Shown: one piece after another, positions 1 to 10,366 of the stretch
Layout of the letters: the number at the start of each line of letters is the position of its first letter
Position numbering within the stretch: position 1 is the first letter of the stretch
NCBI RefSeq assembly: GCF_019976755.1
Contig: NZ_AP023446.1
Location: 1-44,662 of the forward strand
Length of the DNA: 44,662 bases
Source of the DNA: Nostoc sp. MS1
GTDB lineage: Bacteria; Cyanobacteriota; Cyanobacteriia; Cyanobacteriales; Nostocaceae
Direction of reading: 5' to 3'
Made by a program: the position numbers and the translations under genes
The notes under the pieces: generated by a model
Databases searched by the model: none
Seen by the model: the letters and a program-made list of their open reading frames with translations, nothing else
What the model was told of the DNA's origin: nothing

Positions 1-2484
1 TCACCTCACACGGCTCCTCAACGGTTTGACACTTGTCATGTGTACCTCTTTTACCAAGGATTTTCTTCTATGTGGGCATCAGTTAGTAAAATGACTTTAC
101 TTGTCTTTTGCTGAGACATCTTAATATCCTTGGCAGTTTTACCATCGTGGCAATGACAGTGAAGAAGTTGTAAATTATCATACTTATCTTTTCCACCTTG
201 GGATTTAGGTATGATGTGGTCGATTTCCATTACGTCTTCTTCTCTAAAGAACAGTCCACAGTAGGTGCATTTCCCTTTTTGCCTTTTGAGTAGCTTGGCT
301 ATATTATTTGGCATTACAGGGTTGTTACCTTTTCTTTTACTCCAGTAAACAAGGTTTCCATCAAAGGAGGAAGTATCACCTTTTACTTTGGTATGTCTTC
401 TAATCGATATAGAGCTATGCTTAAGTAAGGTGAGGTCTGCAACTCCATCCTTGGTGGTAGAAAATACCCAGTTATCATTTCCGATAGTGTGCCAGTATTT
501 TTTTATAACTTGCCCTTTCGGTTTTCCTGGGTGTCTTCTGTATGCCCATCTTTGAAGTTTTAGGAAGATTAAGTAGTCTAACCTATCAAAGTCTTCTTTG
601 CTCACTACACTACTGTAGTAGTTAGCCCATCCCCGAATGACAGGATTGAGTTTGGCTATCAGTGCCGATTGAGGCACTCCTTTATGAGCATCGATGATTC
701 TGGTTATTTCTTGATAATGTTCCCTTATAGCTTCTTGACTAGGTTTGATAAGTGTCTTGAATCCTAGTTTCAACCCGTTTGTCGATTTTCCAGAGTGGCT
801 AACTGGATATTGCCTGATATTAAATCCAAGGAAGTTAAATCCTTGTTTGATATTAAATTCAGGTTTTTGACCATGCGTATTTTCTGGTCTTTTGACTTTG
901 GGTGTTAAGAATGTATGTGAGAATCTAGTTTTCTGGAGGTTTAACCCTAATCCAATGTCATCTAACCATGCGTTAATGATTTGGGTACACTTTTCTATTA
1001 CTTTGTAATCTTCATGGAGGATTACAAAATCGTCGGCATATCGTATGAGATTTGGACTGTTAAAGTCAGTCCCTTTCTTGTGATACCAAGTTTCTCTCCT
1101 GGTGCGGGACATTTTTGGAAATGCCTGCTTTATCACTTGTTCCATGCCGTGTAAGGCAATATTGGCAAGCAGTGGAGAGATAACCCCGCCTTGTGGTGTT
1201 CCCTTGTCGGTTGGTGTGTAATTGAGATTATCCATTACACCCGCCTTTAGCCATGCCCTGATCTGGCGGCGTAGTGTTGGGAAGGTGTTGATTTTCTCAA
1301 TTAGCTTTTCATGGTTGATGTTATCGAAACATTTTGATATGTCAGCATCTAAAACCCATTTGGATTTATTTTTGATGCTGATGAAAATTGCTTCGATGGC
1401 ATCGTGGGCTGACCTTCCTGGTCTGAAACCGTAGCTATTTGGCTCAAAACGGGCTTCCCATTCTGGCTCAAGAGCCAGTTTGACAAGTGCTTGTAATGCC
1501 CTATCGTGCATTGTCGGTATACCTAAAGGTCGCTTTTCATCCTTTGCGGGTTTAGGAATCCATACCCGTCGGGTTGGTTTGACCTTATTGGTAAACTTGA
1601 GTTGTGATACCAGGGTGAGACGTTGTTTTGGTGTGAGGGATTTAACTCCATCTACCCCAGCCGTCTTTTTTCCTTGGTTATCCTGAGTGACTTTGCGCGT
1701 GGCTAAGGCTTTGGCAGACCAAGACCTCATCAATGTTTTCTGGAGAGAGTGAACTGCTCCCGTATCACCACGAAGTGAGGCTTGGTATATTCTTTTCTGA
1801 AGCTTGTATACATTCCGTTCTAGCTTTTGCCAGGGGATTGTATTCCATTCCACCGTAGTCTTTAAACTCGTTTTAGACATTTATACTTCCTATTGAGACC
1901 ATACCTTTCAAACCATCGTGTGTACGTCAGCATATCTTTGTCATTACAACAAAGCGTTCGCTTCTTACACAATCCTTCCCATTACCGCATCTGGTTAGCA
2001 CCTACTCTAAGTATTCGACCTCCTAGAGAGCAAATAATGGGTTTCCTCGTTCCGAATAACAATACTATGAGCCTTTAGAGTGTTGCTCTGTGCCGGGTTT
2101 ATTAGGGGTGCTTACTGGTCGCAACTCTTACGCCAGTCCGTATATCCTTCACCTTTTGGTTACAGTGTTATTCAGCCTTATTTCACTGTTTCACCGTAAC
2201 GACACTTTAAACACAACTTTAAGCTTCGGCTTTACTCATGGACTCTTTGCTCGATGGATACCAATTTAGGCTATCAGTAGAGCCACCTTTCATTCCCGCT
2301 TCAAGGATTGATGGCTAGTCGCTACCTTGGGGAAAGTGCTTTCATCCCTGCACCTGGGAGGTAGGATTCTCACCTACATTGTCATTCAGTTGTCATGGTT
2401 CGACTCATAAAGTAACTTTACTGTCGATTTACCATGCTAGTCATCCCTAAGCATTTCTACTTATTTCGACTAAACGGGTCGCAC
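1..2484 (-). mobile_element. Group II intron, main part (5' end to domain V)
   Basis: The 5' end on the minus strand is GTGCGAC at 2484-2478, the usual GUGYG start. About 600 nt of structured, ORF-free RNA (domains I-III) follow, then the maturase ORF in domain IV. Domain V begins at the window edge: the minus strand of 1-16 reads GAGCCGTGTGAGGTGA and continues at 44662 with AAGTCTCAAGCACGG. This is a standard bacterial domain V hairpin containing the AGC triad. Domain VI and the 3' end lie at 44604-44662. Total length across the junction is 2,543 nt. The intron sits in the sense orientation of an actin-like parM gene, and the exon frame is exactly kept on splicing. Boundaries are inferred from consensus ends and exon phase; exon-binding sites were not resolved. 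Confidence 0.92.
51..1880 (-). CDS. ltrA: Group II intron reverse transcriptase/maturase with HNH endonuclease
   Basis: This 609-residue protein is intact. The reverse transcriptase domain fills the first half: the finger/palm motif GVDGVKSLTPKQR is near residue 75, the block RPLGIPTMHDRALQ near 117, and the catalytic YADD near 280. A maturase X domain follows (FLGFNIRQYP, then LNPVIRGWANYY near 420). The C-terminus has an HNH nuclease with CTYC, EIDHIIPKSQGG and HCHCHDGKT. It should bind its own intron RNA, promote splicing, and copy the intron into DNA targets after second-strand cleavage. The start at 1880 follows AGGAAGTATAA. It is one of the few large genes here without an indel, so the element is probably active or recent. 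Confidence 0.96.
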   Translation of the reverse strand: MSKTSLKTTVEWNTIPWQKLERNVYKLQKRIYQASLRGDTGAVHSLQKTLMRSWSAKALATRKVTQDNQGKKTAGVDGVKSLTPKQRLTLVSQLKFTNKVKPTRRVWIPKPAKDEKRPLGIPTMHDRALQALVKLALEPEWEARFEPNSYGFRPGRSAHDAIEAIFISIKNKSKWVLDADISKCFDNINHEKLIEKINTFPTLRRQIRAWLKAGVMDNLNYTPTDKGTPQGGVISPLLANIALHGMEQVIKQAFPKMSRTRRETWYHKKGTDFNSPNLIRYADDFVILHEDYKVIEKCTQIINAWLDDIGLGLNLQKTRFSHTFLTPKVKRPENTHGQKPEFNIKQGFNFLGFNIRQYPVSHSGKSTNGLKLGFKTLIKPSQEAIREHYQEITRIIDAHKGVPQSALIAKLNPVIRGWANYYSSVVSKEDFDRLDYLIFLKLQRWAYRRHPGKPKGQVIKKYWHTIGNDNWVFSTTKDGVADLTLLKHSSISIRRHTKVKGDTSSFDGNLVYWSKRKGNNPVMPNNIAKLLKRQKGKCTYCGLFFREEDVMEIDHIIPKSQGGKDKYDNLQLLHCHCHDGKTAKDIKMSQQKTSKVILLTDAHIEENPW

Positions 2485-2622
2485 GGAATCGTCGGTGTCT
2501 ATGTCCCTGGCGCTGGTGTAGGTGACATCCTGAAATACTGAGCGCATCACACGGGGTTTCTCTCCTCTGAGAGCAGTGATGCTGGTGAAGTTACCAATAT
2601 CTGCAAAGTAAATGTTAATCAC
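2485..2622 (-). CDS. Actin-like plasmid segregation protein ParM, exon 1
   Basis: Forty-six codons from a GTG start at 2622, preceded by AGGAGA six bases upstream. The peptide begins MINIYFADIGNFTSITALRG, where ADIGNFTS fits the phosphate-1 motif of ParM/StbA-type actins. The exon ends exactly after a TCC codon at the intron's 5' border. Joined to exon 2 (43809-44603) it gives a 310-residue protein, close to the usual 320 of ParM. An alternative upstream GTG at 2652 lacks a ribosome binding site. The upstream 43-bp palindrome and a divergent RHH gene are likely its control region. Confidence 0.8.
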
Positions 2623-2765
2623 TTGCTTTCTCCTAAAGCTAGTAGCAGCCACATTGCATATATAGATGTGGCTGTTGCTAACCTTTTAGATAGCTTTTTA
2701 AGAAACCTGTATCTGAATTAAGCTAGGCGTTTTAGTCTTATGTATGTTCGTTCAGCGTCTATAGC

Positions 2766-2881
2766 CTGATTATAGCAGCTACTATCAGATAGTAACTGCT
2801 ATAATCAGACAGTAAAGTTATAGATTTCTGTAGAACTATTAGTTACACTGATGATATTGTCTGATAGTGTCTGATCTGATG
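2766..2881. promoter_or_regulatory. Palindromic operator/centromere-like site between parM and RHH gene
   Basis: A near-perfect 43-bp palindrome spans 2766-2808. Outer arms are CTGATTATAGCAG and CTGCTATAATCAG; inner arms are TACTATC and GATAGTA around a single A. More copies of the same words follow: CAGACAGT at 2806-2813, and TGTCTGATAGTGTCTGATCTGAT at 2859-2881 abutting the start of the RHH gene. It lies between the divergent parM and RHH genes. It probably binds the RHH product to autoregulate both and may also act as the parC centromere (inference). Confidence 0.65.
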
Positions 2882-3039
2882 TATAAAGGTAAGAAGTTTA
2901 GCGTTATTACTCCTATGGCAATTTATAACCTCATTACAGAGTTAGCAAAAAGGAAAGTCGCACTGTTTCTCAAATGGCAACACTTTTAATTAAGGATGGT
3001 TTACAGAGTCGTGGCTTAGAAGTTCCAGAGGATGAGTAA
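2879..3039 (+). pseudogene. Ribbon-helix-helix DNA-binding protein, frameshifted
   Basis: From ATG 2879 the frame gives MYKGKKFSVITPMAIYNLI, then TELAKR. After the run GCAAAAAGG the family-like continuation is in the -1 frame: ESRTVSQMATLLIKDGLQSR, then GLEVPEDE. One added A restores about 53 residues with the strand-helix-helix pattern of CopG/ParR-type regulators. It sits divergently from the actin-like gene over the palindromic operator, so it is most likely that system's regulator or centromere binder. A programmed frameshift on A AAA AGG is possible but less likely than an indel. Confidence 0.6.
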
Positions 3040-3395
3040 ACATTGTGATTAACATTCACTCAGTACATAACTATTTCCATCCAAAATTTATGTACTGGTA
3101 ATTAGTTTAAATTGCTACATACTCAATTCTCAAATATCGCCTCAGATAAGTAAAATTATGTTCAAATTCCCCTTTTAAAAGCTTAATTGGGGTTAGATAA
3201 TCTTGTTTATTAATATTAGAAAAAATTTTGAGACTATTGCCACGTACTTATTGGAGAGAATAAATAAGCTGTTTTATTTTTGAAATTTAGCAAATTTAAT
3301 ATTTATTTTAGTGAAGATCACTTATTATAAAAATGAGCTATACCCATAGTTCATCTTTTCTAAGTAGTAATCGCAAGATATACACAAGAAAAAGA
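3040..3395. other. AT-rich intergenic stretch
   Basis: No supported gene. It is very AT-rich with stops in all frames. No clear hairpin with a T-run and no long repeat was seen. Confidence 0.4.
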
Positions 3396-3566
3396 ATGCC
3401 TCCCAAGACTCAACTTGTTAGCGCAAGTTGCTTTTTAGTCCGAGAAGACACCCCCGTAAAACTTATTCAAATTTCTTTATAACCCAATGGTAACAGTAAG
3501 GAGGATCTGCGGCAACGGGTTATAGAAAATTTGATGAAAATTTTTGGTGAATCTTTAGGGAGGTAA
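3396..3566 (+). pseudogene. Small unknown protein interrupted by an in-frame TAA
   Basis: One frame runs from ATG 3396 to TAA 3566 with a single internal stop TAA at 3480-3482: MPPKTQLVSASCFLVREDTP, VKLIQISL, stop, PNGNSKEDLRQRVIENLMKI, FGESLGR. Both halves read like one 56-residue protein, with an amphipathic C-terminal helix. The break is a substitution-type nonsense codon rather than an indel. It lies directly upstream of the replication gene. No family is recognised. Confidence 0.4.
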
Positions 3567-3599
3567 AGCCCACATCATTTACCTCATAAGGATTTGACA

Positions 3600-6500
3600 A
3601 TGGAAGCTCTTTTCAAAGGAAACGAGACCATTGATTGCTCCGTTATGCCAGGAGCGATCGCCGCCAGTGATTCATTTGATATTCGGAATTTCATCGACCA
3701 GTTAGAACCAACACGGGTCAAGAACAAATACATCTGCCCAGTGTGCGGTGGTCATAACCTGAGCATCAACCCGAATAACGGCAAATACAGTTGTTATAAC
3801 GAGTGCCTTCACCGCGATATTAGAGAAGCAATCAAGCCCTGGAGTCAGGTACTAGAAGAACGAAAACTAGGCTCTACACCACCATCCAGCCCCCTGCCGA
3901 TCAAAGCCAAAAACCCGCTTCAATAGCCAAAGTTTTAGATGTAGACCCATCACAGTTAAGAATATGCAGGCTTTCGGGTGAAATCACCACGCCACAACCT
4001 ATAACACCTGATTTCGTTCCTAAATCAGTTAGCTCTAGACTATTAGCTTCGGGAGCTACACCATCCGAATTAAAAGAAATTACAGTCATTGAATATGACT
4101 ATGGTGAAGAACGAAAGGCTCACAGGTTTTCTTGTCCGTGTGTAGCCAAAGATAAAGGCACAGTCAAAACATTCTCAGTCAGCCAAATTGACCCCATAAC
4201 TAACCTCGTTGCCTGGAACAAGCAAGGAAAATGGCCCAGCTTACAGACAATCGGAAGCGATCGCCATGATCAAAACCACAGAGGGCATACCTGTAGTGCT
4301 AGGGCATGAAGGGGAAAAATGCGTAGAAGCAGCCAGAACTCAAGGACTTGCAAGCATTACTTGGGTGGGCAGCAGTTCCGATGGTGAATCATGCACTCAT
4401 TGGGACAAATTAAGACCCTGACGGGTAAAGATTTCTTACTGGCTTACTGCGTAGATAATGATTCTACTGGCTGGAACAAAGCCCGTAGAATCGAAGAAAT
4501 ATGCTCACAAGCCGGAGTGAGTTTTGTTGCCATTGACTTGCAAAAATTCAGCCATCTCTACAAGATAAAGGAGATGTAGCAGATATTTTTGAGTCGGGCA
4601 TGACAGGGGATGAATTAGTAGAACTGATACTTCAGCAAATCGAAGAAATTACTTCCCAAAAAACAACTTCTAGCCCAAGACAAAGTAAATGTTGCTGATT
4701 TGGGTGATGAGGACCAGACAACACATTCTTGCAAAAAGGCTTTAATACCCTTTACGGCGAAACAAAATGGATGTGTGCTGATGGCAAGCTGTACTACTGG
4801 CATGGCAAAGGCTACAGATACTCACCTGATGCAGTTGAGCGTCGGCGCATCACCAATTATTGCAATTCCTATGGGGTGATGAAGAAAAACGGTGATAGCT
4901 TTGTCATCACCTACCCCTACGCCAAACCCAACAAAGTCAAAGAGTTGCTGGAGTGGGTGAAGCTGCGAGTGGAAGTTGACCCACAATTACTCAATCCGCC
5001 AGGGGTGAACTGTACCAATGGCGTGTTAAGGATTGACTGGTCAGCCCCCATACCTCAACCTGTACTAGAACAACACAACCCAGATAAACACTTTTATACT
5101 TATGAACCATTGGTGAAGTATGACCCCAAAGCTAACCCCAAACATTGCGAGATCGCTTACTAGGATGTTTGGACTCCCCACAACAACAAATTTTATTAAG
5201 GAATCTGGGGGGCGAGTCTCGATTTAGCGGAAGTTCGCAAGCGTCGCGGACGAGAAACAAAGGTCATACTGGCTTGTGGCTTAGGTGCAAATGGTAAAGA
5301 TTCGATTCGGCAGGTAGTATCGATCATCTACGGGCATCAAGGCATGACCAGCTGTTCCTTAGCTGACTTTGTAGCCTATGATGAAGGGCGGAAATTTGCA
5401 TTAGCTCCCCTGGTTAACAGCCGGGTCAATTGGGCTAGTGAGAACCCACAGACAACACGACTTGATAAAATTCAATCGCTCAAATTATTTGCTACTGGTA
5501 ACGTCTTACACTCAGAGCGTAAAGGCAAAGACCACATCGAGTATAACCTAATGCCATCGGCATCTATAACTTGAATGAAACCCCGCCATTGTATGGAACC
5601 ATTCAAGCTACTATCGACCGCATTGTTGCCTTGATTTTTGACAAAACATTCAAGAACAATCCTGACCCCAACAATCCAAAAGAGCTATTAGCCGACCCTC
5701 GGTTTGCTTATGATGTGGATTTTGTGCAAGAGTGTGTTGCTCAGCATTTTTAAATAAGATGATTGCTGGGTTACAGGCATTAATCGTTGAGGGCATTGAC
5801 TACTGCACTCAACAAGCCTTGAGGAAATTCAAGCGGAAAATTCGCACTTGTTCCAATTTTGCAAGGATACAGGGCTGGCTTATAACCATAATGGTATCGT
5901 TACTGCCTTTGATATCTGGCAACGGCTAGAGAATTGGTACATAGATAACGGTACTTTGTCATTTGAGGAATCGAGCAATGGCAAGGTAAAAGCGATTTGG
6001 CAGGAACAGTCTAAGCCCAGCGATAAAACAGTCAAGGCGATTAACCAAGCCTTACCCAGAATAAAAGCATTATTCCCCAAAGCCAAATTAACCACCGTCC
6101 CCACCCATCAGGTAAGCGAAAGTTACAAGCACTGCAAGGAATTAGCTTTGACAATGTGCCAATGTCAATAACTGGCACAGCCATAGCAATAAGCCCTCCT
6201 ACCACACCAAATTCCACACCCATTTCACACCAACAAAGCCATATAAATCAAGACTTCCACACCACCCACACCAGTGACGGGGGTCGGATGAAAAAATGAT
6301 GAGGGTCAACAAAAAGCCGATCTAGATCCTCAACCAAAATCAGATATCAATGTCAATGTCGATATGGCTGATCAAGATTGGGATGGGAATCTTGAGTCAA
6401 AATCAGATATCAATCCCAATGTTGATTTTGAAATGAAATAGAGGGCGATAAATTGGTGTGGGAGGTGTGCGATGAAGTGCCAGCAAGCACTACAGCCGAT

Positions 6501-6896
6501 TCAACTGGTGTGGAATCTGATGTGCCAGGAGAGCTTATTGCTATGCCAGAGAGCTTATTGACAACAGAAGTAGAGAGCCAACAGAATAGCGTAGATGAGG
6601 CAGAGGTTGGTCTACAAGGTGAAGAGGAAGCTTCACACCAAACAGTCAATGTTCAAGGAGACGAACAACCAAAATCTGACACCTACGGTTCCACCCCCGG
6701 TTTTACCTCTGGATTATCAATGGAGGAGGAAATTATTGGCAACGTGGAACTGATTAGAGAGTGCATTGCTTGGCAATCCTGGGGGATGATATCCACGCTT
6801 ACAGAGAAATGGACTAGTGAGTTTAAATCGGCGGTTTGGAATTTGTTGACTCTACAGGAACGTGAGGCAGTTAAGCAACTCAAGGCATTGGAGTGA
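3600..6896 (+). pseudogene. Plasmid replication primase / SF3 helicase (DUF3854-like), many frameshifts
   Basis: Read with single-base corrections this is one protein of about 1,100 residues. Order: a DnaG-like zinc ribbon (YICPVC then YSCYNEC, residues 40-65); a TOPRIM-like region with VVLGHEGEKCVEAA and YCVDNDSTGWNKA (4290-4480); and a D5/P4-type superfamily 3 helicase with Walker A GLGANGKDS (5277-5305). An acidic, repetitive linker and a conserved tail (WTSEFKSAVWNLL) end at 6896. It should prime and unwind the plasmid origin and is the main replication-protein candidate. At least a dozen breaks occur, near 4216, 4250, 4424, 4556, 4660, 5150, 5205, 5567, 5740, 6113 and 6440 among others, mostly one base in a homopolymer. 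The ATG at 3600 follows AAGGAT; a TTG at 3594 is less likely. Confidence 0.8.
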
Positions 6897-6976
6897 ACTG
6901 GATACTGAGAGTCAGTAATTGTCTGGCAATCCTATAGGTTTGTCCTAAATCAAAAGCGATAGCTGAAAGCTGAACC

Positions 6977-7007
6977 TTGAAGGAGGGTGTTGTGCGCCCT
7001 CCTTCAA
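6977..7007 (+). terminator. Strong hairpin after the replication gene
   Basis: Perfect 11-bp inverted repeat TTGAAGGAGGG (6977-6987) and CCCTCCTTCAA (6997-7007) with a 9-nt loop. There is no T-run after it. It lies 80 bp past the replication gene stop and may end or protect its transcript. Confidence 0.5.
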
Positions 7008-7289
7008 GCGGGTTCACCAGTCGATAACTATTCGGGCGTGAGATTGATTCTCTCGTGCCATCGGTTTAGTGGAGTATATGATGCAACACAAATGTCTCAT
7101 GTGGTGAAACTTTGGCTCAAAGCTGAAGCAAGTGTTGGTGTTGCTGAAACTTTTAAACAGGTATCATCCCATCTAATTGGTAAGCACTCCGAGCCTTATA
7201 AACCAGATGGCAAGCACAATTTCATGCACAATAAGGTTGTGGTCTGTGACAACATTGGGGTTTTTTGTACAAACCCCAGCTATGGTTGA
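6987..7289 (+). pseudogene. Phospholipase D-like (HKD) nuclease fragment
   Basis: The frame carries one HKD motif, HNKVVVCD, inside GKHNFMHNKVVVCD. This is the typical second motif of PLD-superfamily phosphodiesterases and nucleases. The N-terminal HKD copy is absent, and the usual GS.NFS segment after the motif is replaced by an unrelated end, so this is a remnant. The apparent start lies inside the hairpin at 6977-7007, so the true 5' end is lost. Function is probably gone. Confidence 0.55.
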
Positions 7290-7294
7290 TTGAC

Positions 7295-8265
7295 TCAGCT
7301 TTGACTCTCAACGGCTAAAGTTTCTAGCTTCACAATCAGGTCATCAAAATCTTGATCTCCTCCACCATAAGTATCCTCAAAACCATATTCACTTGGGGAA
7401 ATGACTTTGACATGAGATTTGCCATCGGGGTTGGTAGCAGTATTAAAGAAATAAGCCAGAGGAGGATTAGAACCTTGATTTTTAGGGTTTTCTCTAAAAA
7501 TAGTGCTGGAGTACCGTTAGCAATCAAGAAAACACTATATTTTAGCCCCACCCGGCAAATCATATTCAAAGGTTTGTCCTTTTGTATATGAACCTTGGTC
7601 AGCATTTGGTAGCGGAATACGATTTTTGACGACGGTAGCAGCGTAATTAGGATCTCCTGGCTTGACTCCAGCAACGCTGCCATCATCATTGATAGCGTAG
7701 ATGCCAAAGCTATTTTTATAGCCAATATTGGCAGGAATATTGACTGTTACCTTAACTTTATAGGTTTTTCCAGCTTCAGTTTTTATAGTCCCATTATCTA
7801 AGATGGGAGGCAAGGAAGGTGGTGTTACAGCCTCAAATTTCCATTTGAAGTGATCGATTTTTCGTTAGGCGATTGTACAATCTTGGTTCCATTAGCTGTA
7901 AGACCACCATTAACAGCTAAAGCTTGATCACTGTGTTTGGCGACAAGATAGAAATAGTTATCACCTGCATCTTGCAGTTGCCATTTGAAGTGATCAACTT
8001 TGTCGTTAGGCATTGTATGACACCAGTTCCATTGGCTGTAAGCCCACCATACACAGCTAAAGCTTGATCACTGTGTTTGGCGACAAGATAGAAATAGTTA
8101 TCACCTGCATCTTGCAGTTGCCATTTGAAGTGATCAAGTTTTTCGTTAGGCATTGTACGGTATTGGTTCCTGAGTTTTACTACCACCATCTACAGCTAAA
8201 GCTTGACCACTGTGTTTAGCAATAAGGTAGTAGTCTTTTCCTGGAGTGGGTAATGTTAAGGACAT
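7295..8265 (-). pseudogene. Ricin-type lectin repeats plus DUF4114 protein, frameshifted
   Basis: From ATG 8265 the protein starts MSLTLPTPGKDYYLIAKHSG. Tandem beta-trefoil-like units of about 47 residues follow, with the core HFKWQLQDAGDNYFYLVAKH, then QALAV.GGLTANGT. After a proline-rich joint comes a domain ending GFEDTYGGGDQDFDDLIVKL, the signature of DUF4114, a calcium-rich domain of secreted or surface cyanobacterial proteins. Frame changes occur near 7545, 7835, 8010 and 8150, each a one-base slip. It probably binds glycans outside the cell. No signal peptide is visible. Activity after the frameshifts is uncertain. Confidence 0.72.
7921..8215 (-). repeat. Tandem ~140-bp repeats encoding lectin units
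   Basis: The block starting AGCTTGATCACTGTGTTTGG occurs at 7921 and 8061, nearly identical over about 80 bp. A diverged copy begins at 8200. Spacings are 140 and 139 bp, one or two short of the 141 expected for 47 codons, so the frame breaks lie between units. Confidence 0.8.
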
Positions 8266-8850
8266 AGTTTAAACTTCTAACTTACAGAAATGTGGATATA
8301 AATGCAGCTTTTCTCTTACCGTAAATGTGCAGATGTCTCAGCACGATATTTTGCTACGAGACACTAATCCAAGACGTAACACTGTTACGACAGATGGTTT
8401 TAGGGAAGAAACAGGAGCTAGGAGATTGCTAAGAGCAATGTATATAGACAGACACTAACTCGAATGGCACGCTCGATAACGTGGAACTCTCTCGCTCGCC
8501 TGGGGGTAGGGGTTAGAAGAAGAACAGTATTTATGAGACATTTTGATTTAATTATTAGTTCTTGAGTGTGCAGAACCCCTACACCCTTACACCTTACAAA
8601 TTTGCGCTTATTGAGCGTGCCATTTGACACTAACTCGAAGCCCGTAGCTATACTTTTGCAAGGATTAAAAGCCGTTTGAGATGTCTTGGATCAAGATTGA
8701 CACTCTTTAATTTCTCAGAATCTGAATCAGGGTACAAGGACAGTTAAGACAGTTAAGAAAACATTTAATAACATTCATATATCAGCTTACTAGCTTCACC
8801 TTAAATTTATAATCTGTTGATTACTACAATATTTAATAGTAAAAATGGTA
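8266..8850. other. Intergenic region without a gene
   Basis: No supported CDS. The short open frames lack family features. The words CACTAACTCGAA and GGCACGCTC/GAGCGTGCC recur at 8455-8475 and 8612-8640 in opposite or same sense, suggesting remains of a small repeat element. Confidence 0.4.
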
Positions 8851-9225
8851 TTGAGCCGAGATGTGTGTAATTTTCAGCAAGATGGTCTGAAAAAGTTTGC
8901 TGCATATAGCTTTTAGCGTTTTTAATAGTTCCGCCTGATTTGAGCCGCGCATACTTGCAGCGTGAGGGTCAATAATTGCTTTTCGTCTACCAAAGAGAAT
9001 TATAAATACTGTGTGGTTGAAATGAATATAACCTTTTCCCTGTAATAGTTTCAGACAATTCACGGCGAAAGATGCTTATTGTCTAAGTTGTAAAACCTGT
9101 AAATAAAGTTAATAGATACCCAAGATTTGTCACCTTGTGTCAATTTCACTTGAAAATCGCTGAAACATATATATAGTAAGAGTTTCCAGACCATCTTGCT
9201 GAAAATTACACCTATCTCGGCTCAA
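8851..9225. mobile_element. 375-bp element with ~45-bp terminal inverted repeats
   Basis: The left end TTGAGCCGAGATGTGTGTAA and onward to 8895 matches the reverse complement of 9181-9225, with about three differences in 45 positions. The interior holds a minus-strand open frame (8833-9063) that may be a transposase remnant, but no catalytic motif is visible. No clear target duplication was found. It is a decayed insertion sequence or a MITE. Confidence 0.6.
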
Positions 9226-9227
9226 CC

Positions 9228-9386
9228 CCATATGAGGATCTCGTTCAGAGACACCCTGATATCCTTGATCGCGTCAAGCTAGGACATCTTGCCTCCTATT
9301 TGGGAATAACCCAAGAAACCCTCAGTCGTATCCGCGCCAGATATCGAAATCAGCAACGCCGCCGTCATCTAGCCCAGGAAATTTGA
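9228..9386 (+). pseudogene. C-terminal fragment of a Crp/Fnr-type regulator
   Basis: In frame from the edge of the inverted-repeat element: RVKLGHLASYLGITQETLSR, then IRARYRNQQRRRHLAQEI and a stop. This is the winged-helix recognition end of Crp/Fnr family proteins. The cyclic-nucleotide-like domain is missing and the fragment begins right at the element border, so the gene was probably cut there. Confidence 0.6.
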
Positions 9387-9491
9387 TATTGATCAAATTT
9401 GACTTATATCAAAAAGCTCCTGTTGCTTACCTGTGGAGTCACCGTAAGATGCAGTTGTCGAAAACAAAGAACGCACCGCGAGGTAACAATC

Positions 9492-10282
9492 ATGGGATTC
9501 AAATATATCAACGAACTAGCAACTCCTGAAAATGTTGATAAACTGCTGTCTTTAGTTGACATGGTTGCTGGGGGGAGAGTTGACACGCAGAACATCTTCG
9601 ATATTGAGGATGCTTTGACTGATAGTGAGCAAATGAAAAGATGTTTGCAGGTTGTCCGTCAAAATCCAGACTCAGCACAATTAGTTGATGAGCGTTATAT
9701 GGGCCCAGAGTTTGATCTGGAAACTTTGCTGAAGCTGCCGGAAGGCTCATTGGGTTGGACTTATGCTCGTGTTCTCAGTGCCATGAACTATGATCCACGG
9801 TTCTATCGCCTCCGAAAAAATTGAATCAGATGTCGATTACATTACCCATCGCGTTCGCAAAACTCATGATCTGCATCATATTTTGACGGGCTTTAGCTTT
9901 GATGACTACGGTGAACTGGGAGTGATTTCAGTGACGGTTGGGCAAATTAGCTATCCCGCGTTCACGTTCATTGATTTGGTTGGTTCGTTGCTAGCGTTCA
10001 TGGCTAATCAAGCACGGGAAGGCATCGATTCTCCTCTGAGATATAATTTTGACCTAGTTTCTCAAGGCATCGGCATTGCACGGCAAGCAAAACCCTTGTT
10101 TCAGTGAAGTTTGAAGAAGGCTGGAACGTCCTATAGACGAGTGGCGTGCCGAATTAAACATTGTGCCAGTGACCGAAGGACTCTGGAGTTGGTATAGCCG
10201 TCCTTATCTGCGGGATGATCCGCCCCTACCCTTGCAGCGCAGCGCCCATTGGTCGACTGTTGAGGACATCATCTCCCGTTGA
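9492..10282 (+). pseudogene. Coq4-family protein, frameshifted
   Basis: ATG 9492 begins MGFKYINELATPENVDKLLS. The Coq4 core reads VDYITHRVRKTHDLHHILTG, with the HDLxH metal-site signature, followed by the GELGVISV region. The end, near 10270, is WSTVEDIISR. Coq4 proteins act in quinone biosynthesis and bind a lipid and zinc. Frames change near 9813 (one A too many), 10107 (one C short) and 10125 (one G short); correcting these gives about 263 residues, a normal length. It is a chromosomal-type metabolic gene carried next to a pterin dehydratase. Confidence 0.75.
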
Positions 10283-10366
10283 TCAAGCTTTGAACGGCAT
10301 CCAACAGGAGATGATGCCCTTCAAGTTTGACGCAATTCTGATAAATCGATTGGAGACATAAATTGT

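Noticed and set aside
1222..1686. Plus-strand ORFs inside the maturase gene
   Set aside because: Antisense shadows of a clear reverse transcriptase.
2879..3039. Programmed -1 frameshifting in the RHH gene
   Set aside because: A AAA AGG is slippery, but the same kind of one-base slip occurs in many genes here, so an indel or read error is more likely.
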